64,000 nucleotides of DNA from Aeromonas allosaccharophila (lineage in GTDB: Bacteria > Pseudomonadota > Gammaproteobacteria > Enterobacterales > Aeromonadaceae), in the NCBI RefSeq assembly GCF_000819685.1, contig NZ_CDBR01000007.1, positions 1 to 64,000 of the forward strand. Direction: 5' to 3'. A model generated the notes under the pieces. It was given only the letters and a program-made list of their open reading frames with translations. It searched no databases and was not told the DNA's origin. Below, one piece after another: positions 1 to 11,864 of this stretch. The translations under genes and the position numbers were made by a program. Position 1 is the stretch's first letter; every line of letters starts with the position of its first letter.

Positions 1-139
1 TAGGAGGAAGATTGCTAAAGAATGAGAGCATCTGATCCCGCTTCAACTGTCGCTTGAGGACCGTCTTGCCATGTTGATCAACGCCATGTAATTGGAAGAG
101 ATGTTTTGCCAGATCGATGCCGATAGTCGTAGCCTTCAT
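1..139 (-). CDS. IS110-family transposase, N-terminal part (runs off window)
   Basis: Reading leftwards from an ATG at 139, the frame stays open to the window edge. It begins MKATTIGIDLAKHLFQ and continues LHGVDQHGKTVLKRQ. The GIDLAK segment carries the first acidic residue of the RuvC-like DEDD catalytic site of IS110/IS1111 transposases, and the FQLHGVD stretch is typical of the IS1111 subgroup. Family members are DNA transposases that recombine the element through a circular intermediate. Only about 46 residues are visible, so I cannot say whether the gene is intact further left. No other IS gene lies on this side; the element end should fall within the next 100 bases. Confidence 0.8.
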   Translation of the reverse strand, partial: MKATTIGIDLAKHLFQLHGVDQHGKTVLKRQLKRDQMLSFFSNLPP

Positions 140-140
140 G

Positions 141-218
141 GTGGTCGCCTCTCTCATCAGTGGGAACTTACATTCGCCACTTTGGCACTCTGATGCCATT
201 TTGGGGAGGGGCGACCAT
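141..218. repeat. Inverted repeat in the noncoding end of the IS110-family element
   Basis: GTGGTCGCCTCTC at 141-153 faces GAGGGGCGACCAT at 206-218; the two match as an inverted repeat at 11 of 13 positions. A second perfect pair, CATCAG and CTGATG, lies inside. The inner copy starts directly upstream of the transposase ATG and the outer copy is close to where AT-rich sequence begins. It may be a terminal or subterminal repeat of the IS, or a structured noncoding end. The exact element boundary is not determinable here. Confidence 0.45.
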
Positions 219-341
219 CCCATTAACGCCCATTCCGAGAAATTGAAGCACTACATTTTAAATACAGAGCTATACGAAAAATCCAGATTAGATATGTCGG
301 TATATAGAAACTGGGTTGAGTTAGCGATGTCATTTGACTGA
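219..341 (+). pseudogene. AT-rich 3' tail of a gene cut by the IS element
   Basis: From 219 a plus-strand frame runs to a TGA at 339-341 and ends in ...YRNWVELAMSFD. It is followed at once by a strong hairpin, as a real gene end would be. Codons such as ATT, TTA, AAA, ATA-like and AGA dominate, unlike the GC-rich genes around it, which suggests horizontally acquired DNA. No start codon with a ribosome site is present, because the IS end occupies the place where the gene body should be. I do not recognise the protein from these 40 residues. It could also be a chance open frame. Confidence 0.35.
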
Positions 342-369
342 GCTTAACGGGCTGAATAGCCCGTTAAGC
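342..369. terminator. Hairpin between the truncated gene and hisIE
   Basis: A perfect 12-bp stem (342-353 with 358-369) has a four-base GAAT loop. It sits between two converging reading frames, the tail ending at 341 and hisIE ending at 381. The flank is AT-rich but lacks a clean T-run on either side, so termination strength is uncertain. Confidence 0.6.
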
Positions 370-380
370 AATAAGAAAAT

Positions 381-1031
381 TTATTTGTTATGCCGCTCAT
401 ACAGCCGCTGTACGACATCCTGTAACCCCAGCCCTTCATTTTGCAGCAGCACGGTCAGGTGGTAGAGCAGATCGGCGGATTCGTTGATGAGCTCCTCCCG
501 ATCCTTGGCCATGGCGGCCAGTGCCACTTCCACTCCCTCTTCACCGACCTTCTGGGCGATGCGCTTGGTGCCCTTGCCGTAGAGGCTGGCAGTGTAGCTG
601 GTGGCCGGATCGGCCCCTTTGCGGGCCGCCAGGATCTGTTCCAGCTCTGCCAGAAAACCGAGCGGTGGCAGCGGGTGGCCATCAAAGCAGGAGGTTGTCC
701 CTTTGTGGCAGGTGGGGCCGACGGGACTGGCGGCAATCAGTAGGGAATCCTGATCGCAGTCGGTGCTGATGGCCACGAGTTTGAGCACGTTGCCCGAGCT
801 TTCACCCTTGGTCCAGAGCCGCTGTTTGCTGCGGCTAAAGAAGGTGACCTGACCGGTGGTCTGGGTCTTTTCCAGCGCCTCGCGGGTCATAAAGCCCTGC
901 ATCAGCACCTCGCCGCTGGCGGCGTGCTGGACGATGGCGGGGATCATGCCGTCACATTTTTCCCAGTCGAGCTGCTCGGCAAGGGGGCGCGCGCTGGCGG
1001 TTGTTTGTGTGTTATCTGAGAAGTTATTCAC
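381..1031 (-). CDS. hisIE: Bifunctional phosphoribosyl-AMP cyclohydrolase / phosphoribosyl-ATP pyrophosphatase
   Basis: This catalyses steps 2 and 3 of histidine synthesis: the C-terminal HisE part splits PR-ATP to PR-AMP, and the N-terminal HisI part opens the ring. The HisI signature ([28 protein letters not shown], the zinc/metal ligands in DCDQDS and [11 protein letters not shown]) fills the first 120 residues. The HisE helix bundle ([24 protein letters not shown]) follows. I chose the GTG at 1031 over the ATG at 1049: a strong AAGGAG stands 9 bases upstream, and it gives an 8-base overlap with the hisF stop, implying translational coupling. The resulting 216 aa compare with 203 in E. coli. 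It is the last gene of the operon. Confidence 0.95.
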   Translation of the reverse strand: MNNFSDNTQTTASARPLAEQLDWEKCDGMIPAIVQHAASGEVLMQGFMTREALEKTQTTGQVTFFSRSKQRLWTKGESSGNVLKLVAISTDCDQDSLLIAASPVGPTCHKGTTSCFDGHPLPPLGFLAELEQILAARKGADPATSYTASLYGKGTKRIAQKVGEEGVEVALAAMAKDREELINESADLLYHLTVLLQNEGLGLQDVVQRLYERHNK

Positions 1032-1797
1032 GGATGGCGACTCCTTCATTTTTCAGCCAGCGTTTCAATTCGGGAATGGGAATAAGGCCCTTGTGGAACA
1101 CCGAGGCGGCCAGCGCCCCATCCACATCGGCGAGGGTAAAGGCATCGCGAAAGTGCTCCATGGCACCGGCGCCGCCGGAGGCAATCAGCGGCACCTTGCA
1201 GACGCTGCGCACCAGTTTGAGCTGCTCGAGATCATAACCTTGGCGCATGCCGTCCTGATTCATCACGTTCAGCACGATTTCGCCCGCGCCGCGTTTTTGC
1301 ACCTCCTGCACCCAGTCGAGGGTGTGCCAGGCGGTGGTGCGGGTGCGGCTCTCGTCACCGGTAAACTGTTTGACCTGATAGTGGCCCGTTTCGGCATCGA
1401 AGTAGGAGTCAATTCCCACCACCACACACTGCACGCCAAAGCGCTCGGCCAACCGGCTGATGAGGGTCGGATCGGCCAGCGCCGGGGAGTTGATGGAGAC
1501 CTTGTCGGCGCCAAATTCGAGGATCTGGCGGGCATCCTCCACGCTTTTGATACCACCGGCGACGCAGAAGGGGATGTCGATCACCTCCGCCACCCGGCTC
1601 ACCCAGCTCTTGTCCACCACCCGCTCGTCGCTGGAGGCGGTGATGTCATAGAACACCAGCTCGTCAGCCCCCTCCTCGGCGTAGCGGCGCGCCAGCTCGA
1701 CAATGCCGCCCATCACCTCATGATTTCGAAATTGCACTCCCTTGACCACCACGCCATCTTTGACGTCGAGACAGGGGATAATACGCTTTGACAACAT
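1024..1797 (-). CDS. hisF: Imidazole glycerol phosphate synthase, cyclase subunit
   Basis: HisF forms the synthase with HisH, using ammonia from HisH to turn PRFAR into imidazole glycerol phosphate and AICAR. The 257-aa product is a full-length beta/alpha barrel. It starts [15 protein letters not shown], with the first catalytic Asp in CLDVKDG and the second in VGIDSYFD, and has phosphate-binding glycines in VAGGIKS and ASGGAG. A GGAG lies a few bases before the ATG. In most relatives hisF follows hisA directly. Here about 7.5 kb of signalling genes separates them, so hisF-hisIE probably need read-through or their own promoter. Confidence 0.97.
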   Translation of the reverse strand: MLSKRIIPCLDVKDGVVVKGVQFRNHEVMGGIVELARRYAEEGADELVFYDITASSDERVVDKSWVSRVAEVIDIPFCVAGGIKSVEDARQILEFGADKVSINSPALADPTLISRLAERFGVQCVVVGIDSYFDAETGHYQVKQFTGDESRTRTTAWHTLDWVQEVQKRGAGEIVLNVMNQDGMRQGYDLEQLKLVRSVCKVPLIASGGAGAMEHFRDAFTLADVDGALAASVFHKGLIPIPELKRWLKNEGVAIRE

Positions 1798-1947
1798 GCT
1801 CGTTGCTCCATGTAACGCACGGTTAAAACATCATGTTTGCCGACTGACTTCCAGGTCAGGCGGGTAACGCCAATGACATGCTTTCACAGCGGGATCCGTT
1901 GTGGAAAAAGACGCGGTTTGAGGTGCGTGCTTGCCGGGGGAACCACC

Positions 1948-1978
1948 ACTATATGCATGACTTTATTCAGTGATTCAA
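1948..1978 (-). promoter_or_regulatory. Possible promoter for hisF-hisIE
   Basis: On the minus strand TTGAAT (1973-1978) and TATAGT (1948-1953) are separated by 19 bases, at the very end of the hybrid kinase gene and about 150 bases before hisF. The spacing is longer than ideal. The 130-base leader that follows contains small hairpins but no attenuator-like terminator. It is proposed because hisF has been separated from the main his promoter. Confidence 0.3.
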
Positions 1979-4900
1979 CCCTTTATCCCTCTTTGTCGTT
2001 CCGGATGGGCGGCCACTGGTCACCTTGGCCGTCACATCGTCGCCGTGGAGGGCGCGCAGGGTCAGCAGGGCCGCATCGAAGTCGAAGCCTCGCAGTTGCC
2101 TTGCCAGCAAGGGTCCCTGGGGGCCCAGGCTTGCCAGCAGGCTGTCGGCATGCTGTTCGAACAGGGGAATAACGGCCGTGTCGCTTTGCAGCAGCAGTCC
2201 TTCCATCTGGCGCAACCACTGTTGCTGCTGATGGTGACTGGCCGGGGAGGCGGCCTTGGCAGGTTCGGTTTCTACATCCCCCAGTTGCCGAGTCAGTTGG
2301 GCCAGTAGCGAAGAGATCTGCGCCATCAGCTCACCCCGGGTGTCGGGAGAGCGGGCAAGGGCATGTTCGAGCTGCAGGACAAGGTCGGCCAGCGTTGTCA
2401 GCCCCAAGGTGCCGGCAACGCCGCGCAATGTGTGCACCAGTCGGCGGGCGGCCTGTTGATCCTGTGCTTGCAGCAACCGGGTCAATTGCGCCATATCCTG
2501 GCTGTGTTCCAGCGTGAAATGGCGCAACAAGGCGAGGTATTTCGGCTGATTGTCCTGCAGGCTGGCGAGTCCGGCGGCGAGATCCATCCCCGGCAAGCTC
2601 TGCAGCCTGACGAGCGGGGGCTGCAGGGTGTCGCTGGCCGCGCGTTGAGTCTCTTGAAGGGGTGAGGCGGCCGCGGGCAGCCAGAGCCGCAGCGCCTCGA
2701 ACAGTTTGGCCGGGGTTACGGGCTTGGCGATAAAGTCATTCATGCCTGCCGCCTCGCACGCCTTGCGATCTTCTTCATAGGCGCTGGCGGTGAGTGCCAG
2801 AATCGGCACCTTGTCCCAGCCTGGCAGGGCCCTGATGGCGCGGGTGGCGCTGTAGCCATCCATCAGCGGCATCTGGATGTCCATCAGGATGAGATCGAAA
2901 GGGTGCTGGCTGACACGCTCCAGCGCTTCCTGACCATTGACTGCGGTTTCAATTACCAGTCCGCTGTTGTTGAGCAGCTCCAGAACTACCTCACGGTTGA
3001 TTGCGTTATCCTCCACCAGCAACACTCTGGCATGGTTGGCAAAATAGAGCGTCTGTTGCACCGTCTGCTCAAGGGGGGCGGGTTGTTGTGGCTCACCGCG
3101 CCCCGGGGACAACCGGGCAGTAAACCAGAAGAGGCTGCCCTTGCCCGGTGTGCTGCTGACACCCACCTCGCCCCCCATCAGGGCGGCGAGCCGACTGGTA
3201 ATGGCGAGCCCGAGCCCGGTACCGCCGTATTTGCGGGTAGTGGAAACATCGGCCTGCTCGAAGGCCTGGAACAGCTTTTTCCGTTGCTCCTTGCTGATAC
3301 CGATGCCGGTATCCTCCACTTCAAAGCGCAGCAGATAGCCGCTTGGCAGCGGTTGCTGTACCCGCACCCGCAGGGTGATTGACCCCTGCTCGGTAAACTT
3401 GATGGCGTTGGCGGCATAGTTTAGCAGTGCCTGGCGCAGTCGGGTGATATCGCCATGAACCCAGGCGGGGGTGTCACCGATGTCGACGATGATGGTGAGC
3501 CCCTTGGCCCTGGCCTGCTCGCTCATCAGGGCACTGACATTGTCCAGCATGGCGGTGAGGGATAAATCGTCCAGCTCCAGCGCCAGTTTGCCCGCGTCTA
3601 TCTTGGAGAGATCCAGGATGTCATTGATGATGCTGAGCAGGTGTTGGGCGGCGTTGTCGATTTTTTCCAGCCGTTCATGCTGGGTGCCGTCGGGGGTATC
3701 TCGCTTGAGCAGGTAGGTGAGCCCCAGAATGGCATTCATGGGGGTGCGAATTTCGTGGCTCATGTTGGCAAGGAAGGCACTCTTGGCGCGGTTGGCACTC
3801 TCCGCGCGCTGGTGAGCCTGCGCCAGCTGCAAGGTGCGCTCATTGACCATCTCTTCCAGATGGTAGCGATATTGATCCAGCTCCTCGCCGAGCTGCTTTT
3901 TCTCCGTGATGTCGGCCTGCACGGTGACAAAGTGGCTGATCTCGCCGTTCTCCTGACGGATGGGGGAGACGGTGGCCAGCACCTGATAGTGGGAGCCGTC
4001 CTTGCGCCGGTTGATAAACTCACCGTGCCAGCGCTGACCATGCTTGATGGCATCCCACAGGGCCACATAGGTCGCCTGCGGGGTGAGCCCCGATCGCAGC
4101 AGAGAGGGGGTCTGGCCTATCACTTCGCTCTTCTGATAGCCGCTGGCGGCAAGGAAGGCGGCATTGACATACTCGATGCGAGAGTCGATATCGGTGATAA
4201 AGACGCCGTCCGGGCTCTGCTCCAGCGCCAGCGAGAGCTGGCGCAACTGCTGCTCGGCCTGTTTGCGCTCGGTAATGTCCAGGTGTATGCCCAGCAGGCG
4301 CAGCGGTTGCTGTTGCGCATCCCGATAGACGCTGCCCTTGCTGCTGATCCAGCGTACGCTGCCATCTGGCAGCAGAATGCGAAATTCGAGATCCAGCGGG
4401 CGGGGCGGTTGGGGCAGTTGGGCCAACAGCGCGGCGATCCGGGGTTGATCATCGGGATGCAGACAGGCTTGCCAGTCATTGAAATGGCCGAGTTGTTCCA
4501 CGCTGCGGCCATAGAGACGGGCGCATTCGGCCGAGAAGAAGATCCTGCCGCTCGGGATCTCCCACTCCCAGATACCTGCATGGGCCCCTTCCTGCGCCAT
4601 CAGCAGTCGCTGTTCGCTTTCCCGCAGGGCGGCGCTGGTACTTTCGGCCTTGATACGGGCGCTGATGGCATCATCCATCAGATTCAGCGCCGCCAGACGG
4701 GCACGGCGCTGGGTATCGAGCGCCAGTTGCTGATTATGCAGCAACTGCTGTTCGGCCAGCTTGCGCTCGGTGATGTCCTGCACGGTGCCATACAGCTCGA
4801 CGATGGTGCCTTCGCTGTTGCGCAGCGCCGCTCCCCGGGCGATGATCCAGACAGATCCTTCGTGCTCGTGGAGCACCTCGGCGTCGCACTCGTAGGGTTG

Positions 4901-5917
4901 ACCGTCTTGCAGGCAGCGTTCTACAGCCTGGGAAATGGCACGCCATCCTTCCTGACTGAAATACTTTTTCACTTCCGGATAGATGGCTGGCGGCAGCGCG
5001 GGATCACGGCCATAGATGCGGTAGATCTCCTGCGACCAGAAATGGGTGTCGTCGGCAATGTGCCAGCGCCAGTTGCCTATCTTGGCCAGGTGCTGGGATT
5101 CACGCAGGATCACCTCGTTGCGGCGCAGGGCCTCTTCGGTCTCCTTGCGCTGCTGATTATCCTCGATGATGGAGATGAAGTAGTCGGGCTCGCCGTTGAG
5201 ATCTCTGACCAGCGCCACTGTCAGGGTGACCCAGAGTACCTCGCCGCCCTTGCGCAGGTAGCGCTTCTCCAGGGTGTAGTGGGGGCGTTTCCCCGCCAGC
5301 ATCTGGGCCACATAGGATTGGTCGATGAACAGATCGTCCGGATGAGTGACCTGCTGAAACGTCATGTTCATCAACTCGTCGGCCTGATAGCCCACCATGT
5401 CGCACAAACGCTGGTTGACCCGCAGCCACTTGCCATCGGGAGAGACGAGGGCGATGCCCACTGCGGCTTGCTCGAAGGTCGCCTGGAAACGGGTTTCACT
5501 CTGCTGCAGGCGGGACTGGGTACTCAGCAACTCCTGCCAGCGCTGGATCTCTCTGGCCCGCGAGTTGTGCATGGCGGCACTGAGCAGACTGATGAGGACA
5601 CCGTTGGCAATCAGGATCCCCCATTGCACCAGATCCTGTCCCATGCCGATGGCGAGCTGATGCAGCGGCGGCAGCACGTAGTAGGTGGTGATCAGGGCCG
5701 TCACCAGGGTGCTGAGCAGACCCGGCAACAGGCCGCCGAGCAGGGCACAGACAATGATGGGTAGCATGAACAGTACCAGCAGGGGCCGCTCGCCAAAGGC
5801 GATGGGCAGCTGGATCCTGAGTTGCAGCATCAACAGTGGCAGCAGCAGAGCCAGCAGGCATGCTCCCCACTGTTGCCGAGACCCTCGTTTTTGCCATGCG
5901 CCGAGCCACTGCATCAT
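1967..5917 (-). CDS. Hybrid sensor histidine kinase with four PAS domains, receiver and HPt
   Basis: This is a 1316-residue membrane kinase of the phosphorelay type. Residues 15-115 hold about four membrane helices resembling the KdpD-like DUF4118 region. PAS domains lie near 140-260, 270-390, 430-555 and 558-680, and a coiled coil leads into the dimerisation helix. The phosphorylated His is near 721 ([13 protein letters not shown]) and the ATPase has the N, G1 and G2 boxes ([26 protein letters not shown]). The receiver phospho-acceptor Asp is near 1013 (LILMDIQMP) and the HPt His near 1162 ([13 protein letters not shown]). The start overlaps the preceding gene by four bases (ATGA), with GGAG upstream. 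The likely partner is the HD-GYP regulator two genes upstream. The signal sensed is unknown. Confidence 0.9.
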   Translation of the reverse strand: MMQWLGAWQKRGSRQQWGACLLALLLPLLMLQLRIQLPIAFGERPLLVLFMLPIIVCALLGGLLPGLLSTLVTALITTYYVLPPLHQLAIGMGQDLVQWGILIANGVLISLLSAAMHNSRAREIQRWQELLSTQSRLQQSETRFQATFEQAAVGIALVSPDGKWLRVNQRLCDMVGYQADELMNMTFQQVTHPDDLFIDQSYVAQMLAGKRPHYTLEKRYLRKGGEVLWVTLTVALVRDLNGEPDYFISIIEDNQQRKETEEALRRNEVILRESQHLAKIGNWRWHIADDTHFWSQEIYRIYGRDPALPPAIYPEVKKYFSQEGWRAISQAVERCLQDGQPYECDAEVLHEHEGSVWIIARGAALRNSEGTIVELYGTVQDITERKLAEQQLLHNQQLALDTQRRARLAALNLMDDAISARIKAESTSAALRESEQRLLMAQEGAHAGIWEWEIPSGRIFFSAECARLYGRSVEQLGHFNDWQACLHPDDQPRIAALLAQLPQPPRPLDLEFRILLPDGSVRWISSKGSVYRDAQQQPLRLLGIHLDITERKQAEQQLRQLSLALEQSPDGVFITDIDSRIEYVNAAFLAASGYQKSEVIGQTPSLLRSGLTPQATYVALWDAIKHGQRWHGEFINRRKDGSHYQVLATVSPIRQENGEISHFVTVQADITEKKQLGEELDQYRYHLEEMVNERTLQLAQAHQRAESANRAKSAFLANMSHEIRTPMNAILGLTYLLKRDTPDGTQHERLEKIDNAAQHLLSIINDILDLSKIDAGKLALELDDLSLTAMLDNVSALMSEQARAKGLTIIVDIGDTPAWVHGDITRLRQALLNYAANAIKFTEQGSITLRVRVQQPLPSGYLLRFEVEDTGIGISKEQRKKLFQAFEQADVSTTRKYGGTGLGLAITSRLAALMGGEVGVSSTPGKGSLFWFTARLSPGRGEPQQPAPLEQTVQQTLYFANHARVLLVEDNAINREVVLELLNNSGLVIETAVNGQEALERVSQHPFDLILMDIQMPLMDGYSATRAIRALPGWDKVPILALTASAYEEDRKACEAAGMNDFIAKPVTPAKLFEALRLWLPAAASPLQETQRAASDTLQPPLVRLQSLPGMDLAAGLASLQDNQPKYLALLRHFTLEHSQDMAQLTRLLQAQDQQAARRLVHTLRGVAGTLGLTTLADLVLQLEHALARSPDTRGELMAQISSLLAQLTRQLGDVETEPAKAASPASHHQQQQWLRQMEGLLLQSDTAVIPLFEQHADSLLASLGPQGPLLARQLRGFDFDAALLTLRALHGDDVTAKVTSGRPSGTTKRDKGLNH

Positions 5918-8064
5918 AGGGACTCCTCGGGGGGCGGTGGTGCCTGTGGATAGGGCGGTTGCTGTCCGAGCTGGCGTGACAGCTCATTGATCTGGTGCTT
6001 GAGTGCCAGCATGGCCAGCTCCCTGTCCACCATCACCCGGTTGAAACGCTCCAGTTCGCTGTTCTGCTGACGCAGCTCCATGGCCTGTCGGGTCAGAGCC
6101 TGCTCGACCTGCTCCCGCTCGGTCACATCCAACAACAGGCCAAGTACGGCGGGCTGGCCGCGGTAGTCCACATGCCGTCCGTAGAGCTCTACTTCTATGT
6201 TCTGCTGATCGTGGTGCAACGCGGTGAAGCGGGTGTGGATCTCGCACTCTTCCTGCTCGCAGTGCTGCAGTTGTTCCGCCACTCTGGCGCTGTCTTTCGG
6301 GCTGATCAGGGCGGGCAGGGTTCCCACCCTGAGCAGGGCGTGGGTGGAGGGGTAGCCAAACAGGCGGGCAAACCCCGGATTGATATAGCTAAGCTCTCCC
6401 CGTTGAATGATGTAGATACCGGCGAGAGATTGCTCCACCAGCGCGCGAAACAGCCCCTCGCGCTCCTGTAACCCGGCCTCGGCGCGCTTGAAGTCGGTGA
6501 TGTCGCGGGAGATGCCGAAGATGCCGATCACCTCGCCATCGCTGCCTTGCAGTGGTCCCTTGGTGGCGAGAAATACCCGGTCACCGCTGGGCAGGGTCAG
6601 GTACTCTTCCCGCGTTTCGACCTTGTTGCTGGCGATCACCTGGCGTCCCAGCTCCATCAGCATCTGTGCCTGATCGGGGGGAAAGATGGCCAGATCGTCC
6701 TGTCCCAGGATCTCTTCAGGTGACTTGCCCACAAACTGGCAGGCAGCCCGATTGAACAGGATGTACTTGCCCTCCTTGTCCTTGGCGAAGATGGCATCTT
6801 CCGAACTGTCGGCAATGGCGGAGAGCAGTTGCAGCGCCTGCAATCGACCCGCCTGGGAGTGGCGTACCTGCTCGGCGATTTGCAGCTGTGTATGCTGACG
6901 CAACAAAATGATGCCGGTGTTGGCGATGAAGAGCACCAGCAGGCCAGTCAACACAATCCAGATGCTCTCCCGGAGGGCGGACTGATTGAGCTCGGATCTG
7001 TCTATCTTGGCCAGCAGATACCAGTCGGTGCCAACCACCCCGGTGATGGTGCCAAATACCGCGATATCACGGTAGTCCTTGCCAAAGAAGAGCCGGGGAC
7101 CGCCCGCTTTGTCATGCTGGCGCAAAAACTGGGCGGCCAGCAGCTCCTTTTGCTGCAGCGGCAGTTGCAGGGTGAGCTCCGAGCCGGGCCGGTAGCGTAC
7201 ATCGTTGAGATATTGCACCTGTTCGCCATGCTGGCGAAAGAGCATGGCTTCCCCGCTGCTGTCGGGAATGGGCCAGCTTCTGAGGATCTGGTTGATCCAG
7301 TCGCTGCCGTTGGTCTGCAGCACGATGAAGGAGAGAGGGCCCGTACCGGCGGGCAGCGGTGCGACAAAATCGAGCCGGGGCTGTGACCGAGCATCAAGAT
7401 AGGGGCCTACCCGCAGGATCTTGCCGGCTTCCAGTCCCTTGAGCGCCTCGCGCAAAGGAGGGGTCATGTCACCGGCCAACGGTGTGCTGAGCAACCGCTG
7501 TTGATCTGGTCCAAACAGGGTGGCGCCATCAAATTCGCGCAAGGAGACAAACTCAATGAGGCGTTCCTGCAATTGCTGACGTCCGGCCGGGCTGTCAGAT
7601 CGGGAAAGCAGTCCGGTGTAAAGCGGGTTTTCAATGAGCTGGCGGGCATCTTGTTCCCGGTTTTCGAGCCATTCGGTAATGCGTGTGCTTTTAAGATCGG
7701 CGATAGCCTCGATAAGGGCGACCTCCTTGTCTCGGGTCTGTCCCAGATTCTGGGCGATGGCCATGCCGGTCAGTACCATGATCAAGCTGTTGAGCAGGAT
7801 GAAGGGGAGCAGTTGGCGTCTGGAGAGGCGGCTGCTCACCGTGGGTTGATCGATACGTCGGCGCAGCATGGCATAGAGCATGAACGCCGTAATCAGAATA
7901 AACAGCCAGCCCTTGAGGGTGCTGGCCAGGGCAAACTGGGCCGGTGAGCGAAACAGTAACTCCACCGCCTTGTCAGAGAGCAGGATCCACAGGCTGGCTA
8001 CCGCAGCATAGGTGAGTACCACATTGAGGACATGGGCGCGGGTAAACGGAGGCTGTTTAGCCAT
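5914..8064 (-). CDS. Membrane PAS sensor protein without kinase or cyclase domain
   Basis: The 716-residue protein has membrane helices near 12-32, 47-67, 85-105 and 370-390. A periplasmic region of about 260 residues between the last two has the look of a Cache-type sensor. Two cytoplasmic PAS domains (about 408-525 and 530-650) end in ITDFKRAE and VTEREQVE linkers. A coiled coil with [14 protein letters not shown] and a proline-rich tail follow. No histidine kinase, GGDEF, EAL or HTH domain is present. I chose the ATG at 8064 because GAGG stands six bases upstream and it overlaps the HD-GYP stop by 8 bases. It is coupled to the downstream hybrid kinase by an ATGA overlap, so it may act as that kinase's receptor. 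This pairing is inference. Confidence 0.85.
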   Translation of the reverse strand: MAKQPPFTRAHVLNVVLTYAAVASLWILLSDKAVELLFRSPAQFALASTLKGWLFILITAFMLYAMLRRRIDQPTVSSRLSRRQLLPFILLNSLIMVLTGMAIAQNLGQTRDKEVALIEAIADLKSTRITEWLENREQDARQLIENPLYTGLLSRSDSPAGRQQLQERLIEFVSLREFDGATLFGPDQQRLLSTPLAGDMTPPLREALKGLEAGKILRVGPYLDARSQPRLDFVAPLPAGTGPLSFIVLQTNGSDWINQILRSWPIPDSSGEAMLFRQHGEQVQYLNDVRYRPGSELTLQLPLQQKELLAAQFLRQHDKAGGPRLFFGKDYRDIAVFGTITGVVGTDWYLLAKIDRSELNQSALRESIWIVLTGLLVLFIANTGIILLRQHTQLQIAEQVRHSQAGRLQALQLLSAIADSSEDAIFAKDKEGKYILFNRAACQFVGKSPEEILGQDDLAIFPPDQAQMLMELGRQVIASNKVETREEYLTLPSGDRVFLATKGPLQGSDGEVIGIFGISRDITDFKRAEAGLQEREGLFRALVEQSLAGIYIIQRGELSYINPGFARLFGYPSTHALLRVGTLPALISPKDSARVAEQLQHCEQEECEIHTRFTALHHDQQNIEVELYGRHVDYRGQPAVLGLLLDVTEREQVEQALTRQAMELRQQNSELERFNRVMVDRELAMLALKHQINELSRQLGQQPPYPQAPPPPEESL

Positions 8065-9166
8065 GCGTCGCCTCACAGTCATCCTGATAGCGCTCGGCGA
8101 TGGCGACAAATTGCTCGAAATGGCTGTCAAACGCCGCTACCACATCCGGATCGAAATGTTGGCCGCTACCCGAGAGGATCAGGGTCCTGGCCTCCTCATA
8201 AGGCATGGCGGGTTTGTAGACGCGGACATTGATGAGGGCATCGAAAACATCAGCCAGCGCCATCAATCTTGCCGAGAGGGGAATGGCATCCTCCTTCAGA
8301 CCATCGGGGTAACCGCTGCCGTCCCACTTCTCGTGGTGCCAGTGGGCAATCTCCTTGGCCAGGGTGAGGAATGCCAGGGGTTGCTCTATGTCTTGTTCTG
8401 CCTGCTCGATGGCGTCGCTGCCGAGTTTGGCGTGAGTGCGCATGACGTCCCACTCCTCTGCGGTCAACTTGCCGGGCTTGCGCAGAATGTGATCGGGAAT
8501 GCCCACCTTGCCGATGTCGTGCAGGGGGGCCGAGCGACTCAGCAGATCGATGTAGCGGGGCGTCAGGGTGTCGCTAAAGCGGGGGTGGCTGGCCAGCGCG
8601 CAAGCCAGTTGCCGCACGTAGCCCTGGGTGCGCAGTATGTGGTTGCCGGTCTCGGGGTCGCGGATTTCTGCCAGATGAGCCAGCGCCCGAATGGAGACCT
8701 GCTGGATAAGATCATTCTCGGTCATCCGGCGGGCCACTTCGGCTTCCAGCGCCGCATTTTGATCCTGCAGCCCGTCACGGGCCCGCTTGGCATCCAGCTG
8801 GGTGCGTACCCGTGCCTGGACGATGCTCGGTTTGATGGGTTTGGTGATGTAGTCGGCTGCCCCGAGAGAGAGGCCGAACTCCTCGCTCCGGGGATCGGCC
8901 AGGGCGGTCAGCAACACCACGGGAATGGTGCTGGTCTGCGGGTTGGCGTGCAACTGCTTGAGGACGTCATAGCCATCCATGCCCGGCATCATTACATCCA
9001 GCAAGATGAGATCGGGCACGGTTTTACCGTTGGCAATGCGCAAGCACTTCTCTCCGCTCTGAGCGGCCAGCACCCGATAGGTGGGAGAGAGCAGGTCGGT
9101 CAACACCATCAGATTCTCGGGAGAATCATCGACAATCAGGATAGTGGCGGAGTGAGATGTGAACAT
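8057..9166 (-). CDS. Response regulator with HD-GYP domain (cyclic-di-GMP phosphodiesterase)
   Basis: The N-terminal receiver (residues 7-125) has the acidic pair in VDDSPEN, phospho-acceptor Asp57 in LILLDVMMPGMDG and the conserved Lys in YITKPI. After a helical linker, an HD-GYP domain spans about 155-350, with HD at 216-217 (PLHDIGKVGIPD), the HH pair near 277 and GYP at 285-287. Such domains hydrolyse cyclic-di-GMP to pGpG/GMP. All key residues appear intact, so activity is likely, controlled by phosphorylation from the hybrid kinase downstream. The ATG at 9166 is chosen for its GGAG and for starting right at the receiver fold; a longer N-terminus is less likely. It is the first gene of the three-gene module. 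Confidence 0.92.
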   Translation of the reverse strand: MFTSHSATILIVDDSPENLMVLTDLLSPTYRVLAAQSGEKCLRIANGKTVPDLILLDVMMPGMDGYDVLKQLHANPQTSTIPVVLLTALADPRSEEFGLSLGAADYITKPIKPSIVQARVRTQLDAKRARDGLQDQNAALEAEVARRMTENDLIQQVSIRALAHLAEIRDPETGNHILRTQGYVRQLACALASHPRFSDTLTPRYIDLLSRSAPLHDIGKVGIPDHILRKPGKLTAEEWDVMRTHAKLGSDAIEQAEQDIEQPLAFLTLAKEIAHWHHEKWDGSGYPDGLKEDAIPLSARLMALADVFDALINVRVYKPAMPYEEARTLILSGSGQHFDPDVVAAFDSHFEQFVAIAERYQDDCEATHG

Positions 9167-9322
9167 GAGCGCTCCGTGACAGTGTCGCAATGAGTTCGAG
9201 TGTAGAGTCAATTGTTACCAATGGGTAGGGGCTTGGCGCGATCTACCCCTTGATGGAGAGGCTTCCGGCCGGATGATCTGGCAGGGAGCCCCTTCTCAAT
9301 CAACGTCCTGATAGCGACGGCT

Positions 9323-10724
<1,402 letters not shown>

Positions 10725-10725
<1 letters not shown>

Positions 10726-11849
10726 CACAGCACTCCCTTGCTGGAGGGAAGGTCAGACCCTTCCACCCGGATGGCCTGACGCAGGGCGCGGCCAAAGCCT
10801 TTGAACAGCGCCTCTACCTGATGGTGGGTGTTGCCGCTGCCCACCTTCATCTGCAGGGTGATGGCCATGGCGTCCGACAGCGAGCGGAAGAAGTGTGGCA
10901 CCATCTCGGTGGCCATCTCGCCCACGTTGTCGCGGCCAAAGCCGCTCGGGCAGTCAAATACGAAGTAGGGGCGACCGCTCAGATCCAGTGCTGTGCTCAC
11001 CTCCTGCTCGGTCAGCGGGCGCGCATCGATCACCGCCTGCACTTCATCCATCGCCAGTACGAAGCCGAAGCGGCCGATTCCACGCTTGTTGCCAAGGGCC
11101 TGACGCAGCGCCTGACCGAGCGCCAGCCCCACATCCTCTACCGTGTGGTGATCGTCGATATGCAGATCGCCGCTGACGTTCAGCTTGAGCTGGAAACCGG
11201 CGTGGGTCGCTATCTGATCCAGCATGTGATCAAAGAAGCCGATACCGGTGGCGATCTGGTTGCCGCCGCTCTTGTTGGTGGCAGAAGGGTCCAAATCCAC
11301 CGCCACCTGAATACGGGTCTCCTTGGTGTACCGTTCCACCGAGGCTACGCGCCCCTTGGACAGTAGCTGATCACGGATGGCGAGCCAGTCGTGATCCTGC
11401 GGGTGGTAGCGAATACCGCCAATGCCCATGTTCTCGGCCAGTTGCAGATCGGTCTGGCGATCGCCAATCACGAAGGAGTTGGCAAAGTCGATGCGACCGG
11501 AGGCGAGGTACTCTTTCACCAGCCCGAGATGGGGCTTGCGGCAGCTGCAGCCGTCGGTGGGGAGGTGAGGGCAGATCAGCACCTGCTCCCACTTCACCCC
11601 TTGCGATTCAAACAGGTGCATCATCAGGTCGTGGGGTGGCTGGAAGTTCTCCAGCGGCAGGCTGGCGGTGCCCAGCCCGTCCTGATTGGTCACCATCACC
11701 AGCACGTAGCCGGCGGCCTGCAATTCGCGCAGTACCGGAATGACCATAGGCTCGAAGCGCAGCTTGGCGAGGCTATCCACCTGCTTGTCGGTCACCGGCT
11801 CTTCAATCAGGGTGCCGTCGCGGTCGATAAACAAAAACGGGGTCTTCAT
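10725..11849 (-). CDS. hisB: Bifunctional histidinol-phosphatase / imidazoleglycerol-phosphate dehydratase
   Basis: The N-terminal 165 residues are a HAD phosphatase ([14 protein letters not shown] motif, zinc-binding Cys/His loop [27 protein letters not shown]) that removes phosphate from histidinol phosphate. The C-terminal part is the IGP dehydratase, with the metal-binding motifs [29 protein letters not shown] and [15 protein letters not shown]. The fusion is typical of enteric bacteria and relatives, and the length (374 aa) is normal. It follows hisC after 15 bases and overlaps hisH by one base. Confidence 0.97.
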
Positions 11850-11864
11850 CGCTACATCCTTGTC

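Noticed and set aside
117..341. Plus-strand 74-codon frame at the left edge as an intact gene
   Set aside because: Its first third is antisense to the transposase and the IS end. Only the part after about 219 looks like a gene tail.
3641..5764. Plus-strand open frame of 707 codons
   Set aside because: It lies wholly antisense to the hybrid kinase gene, whose domains are unmistakable. GC-rich codon use leaves the opposite strand open by chance.
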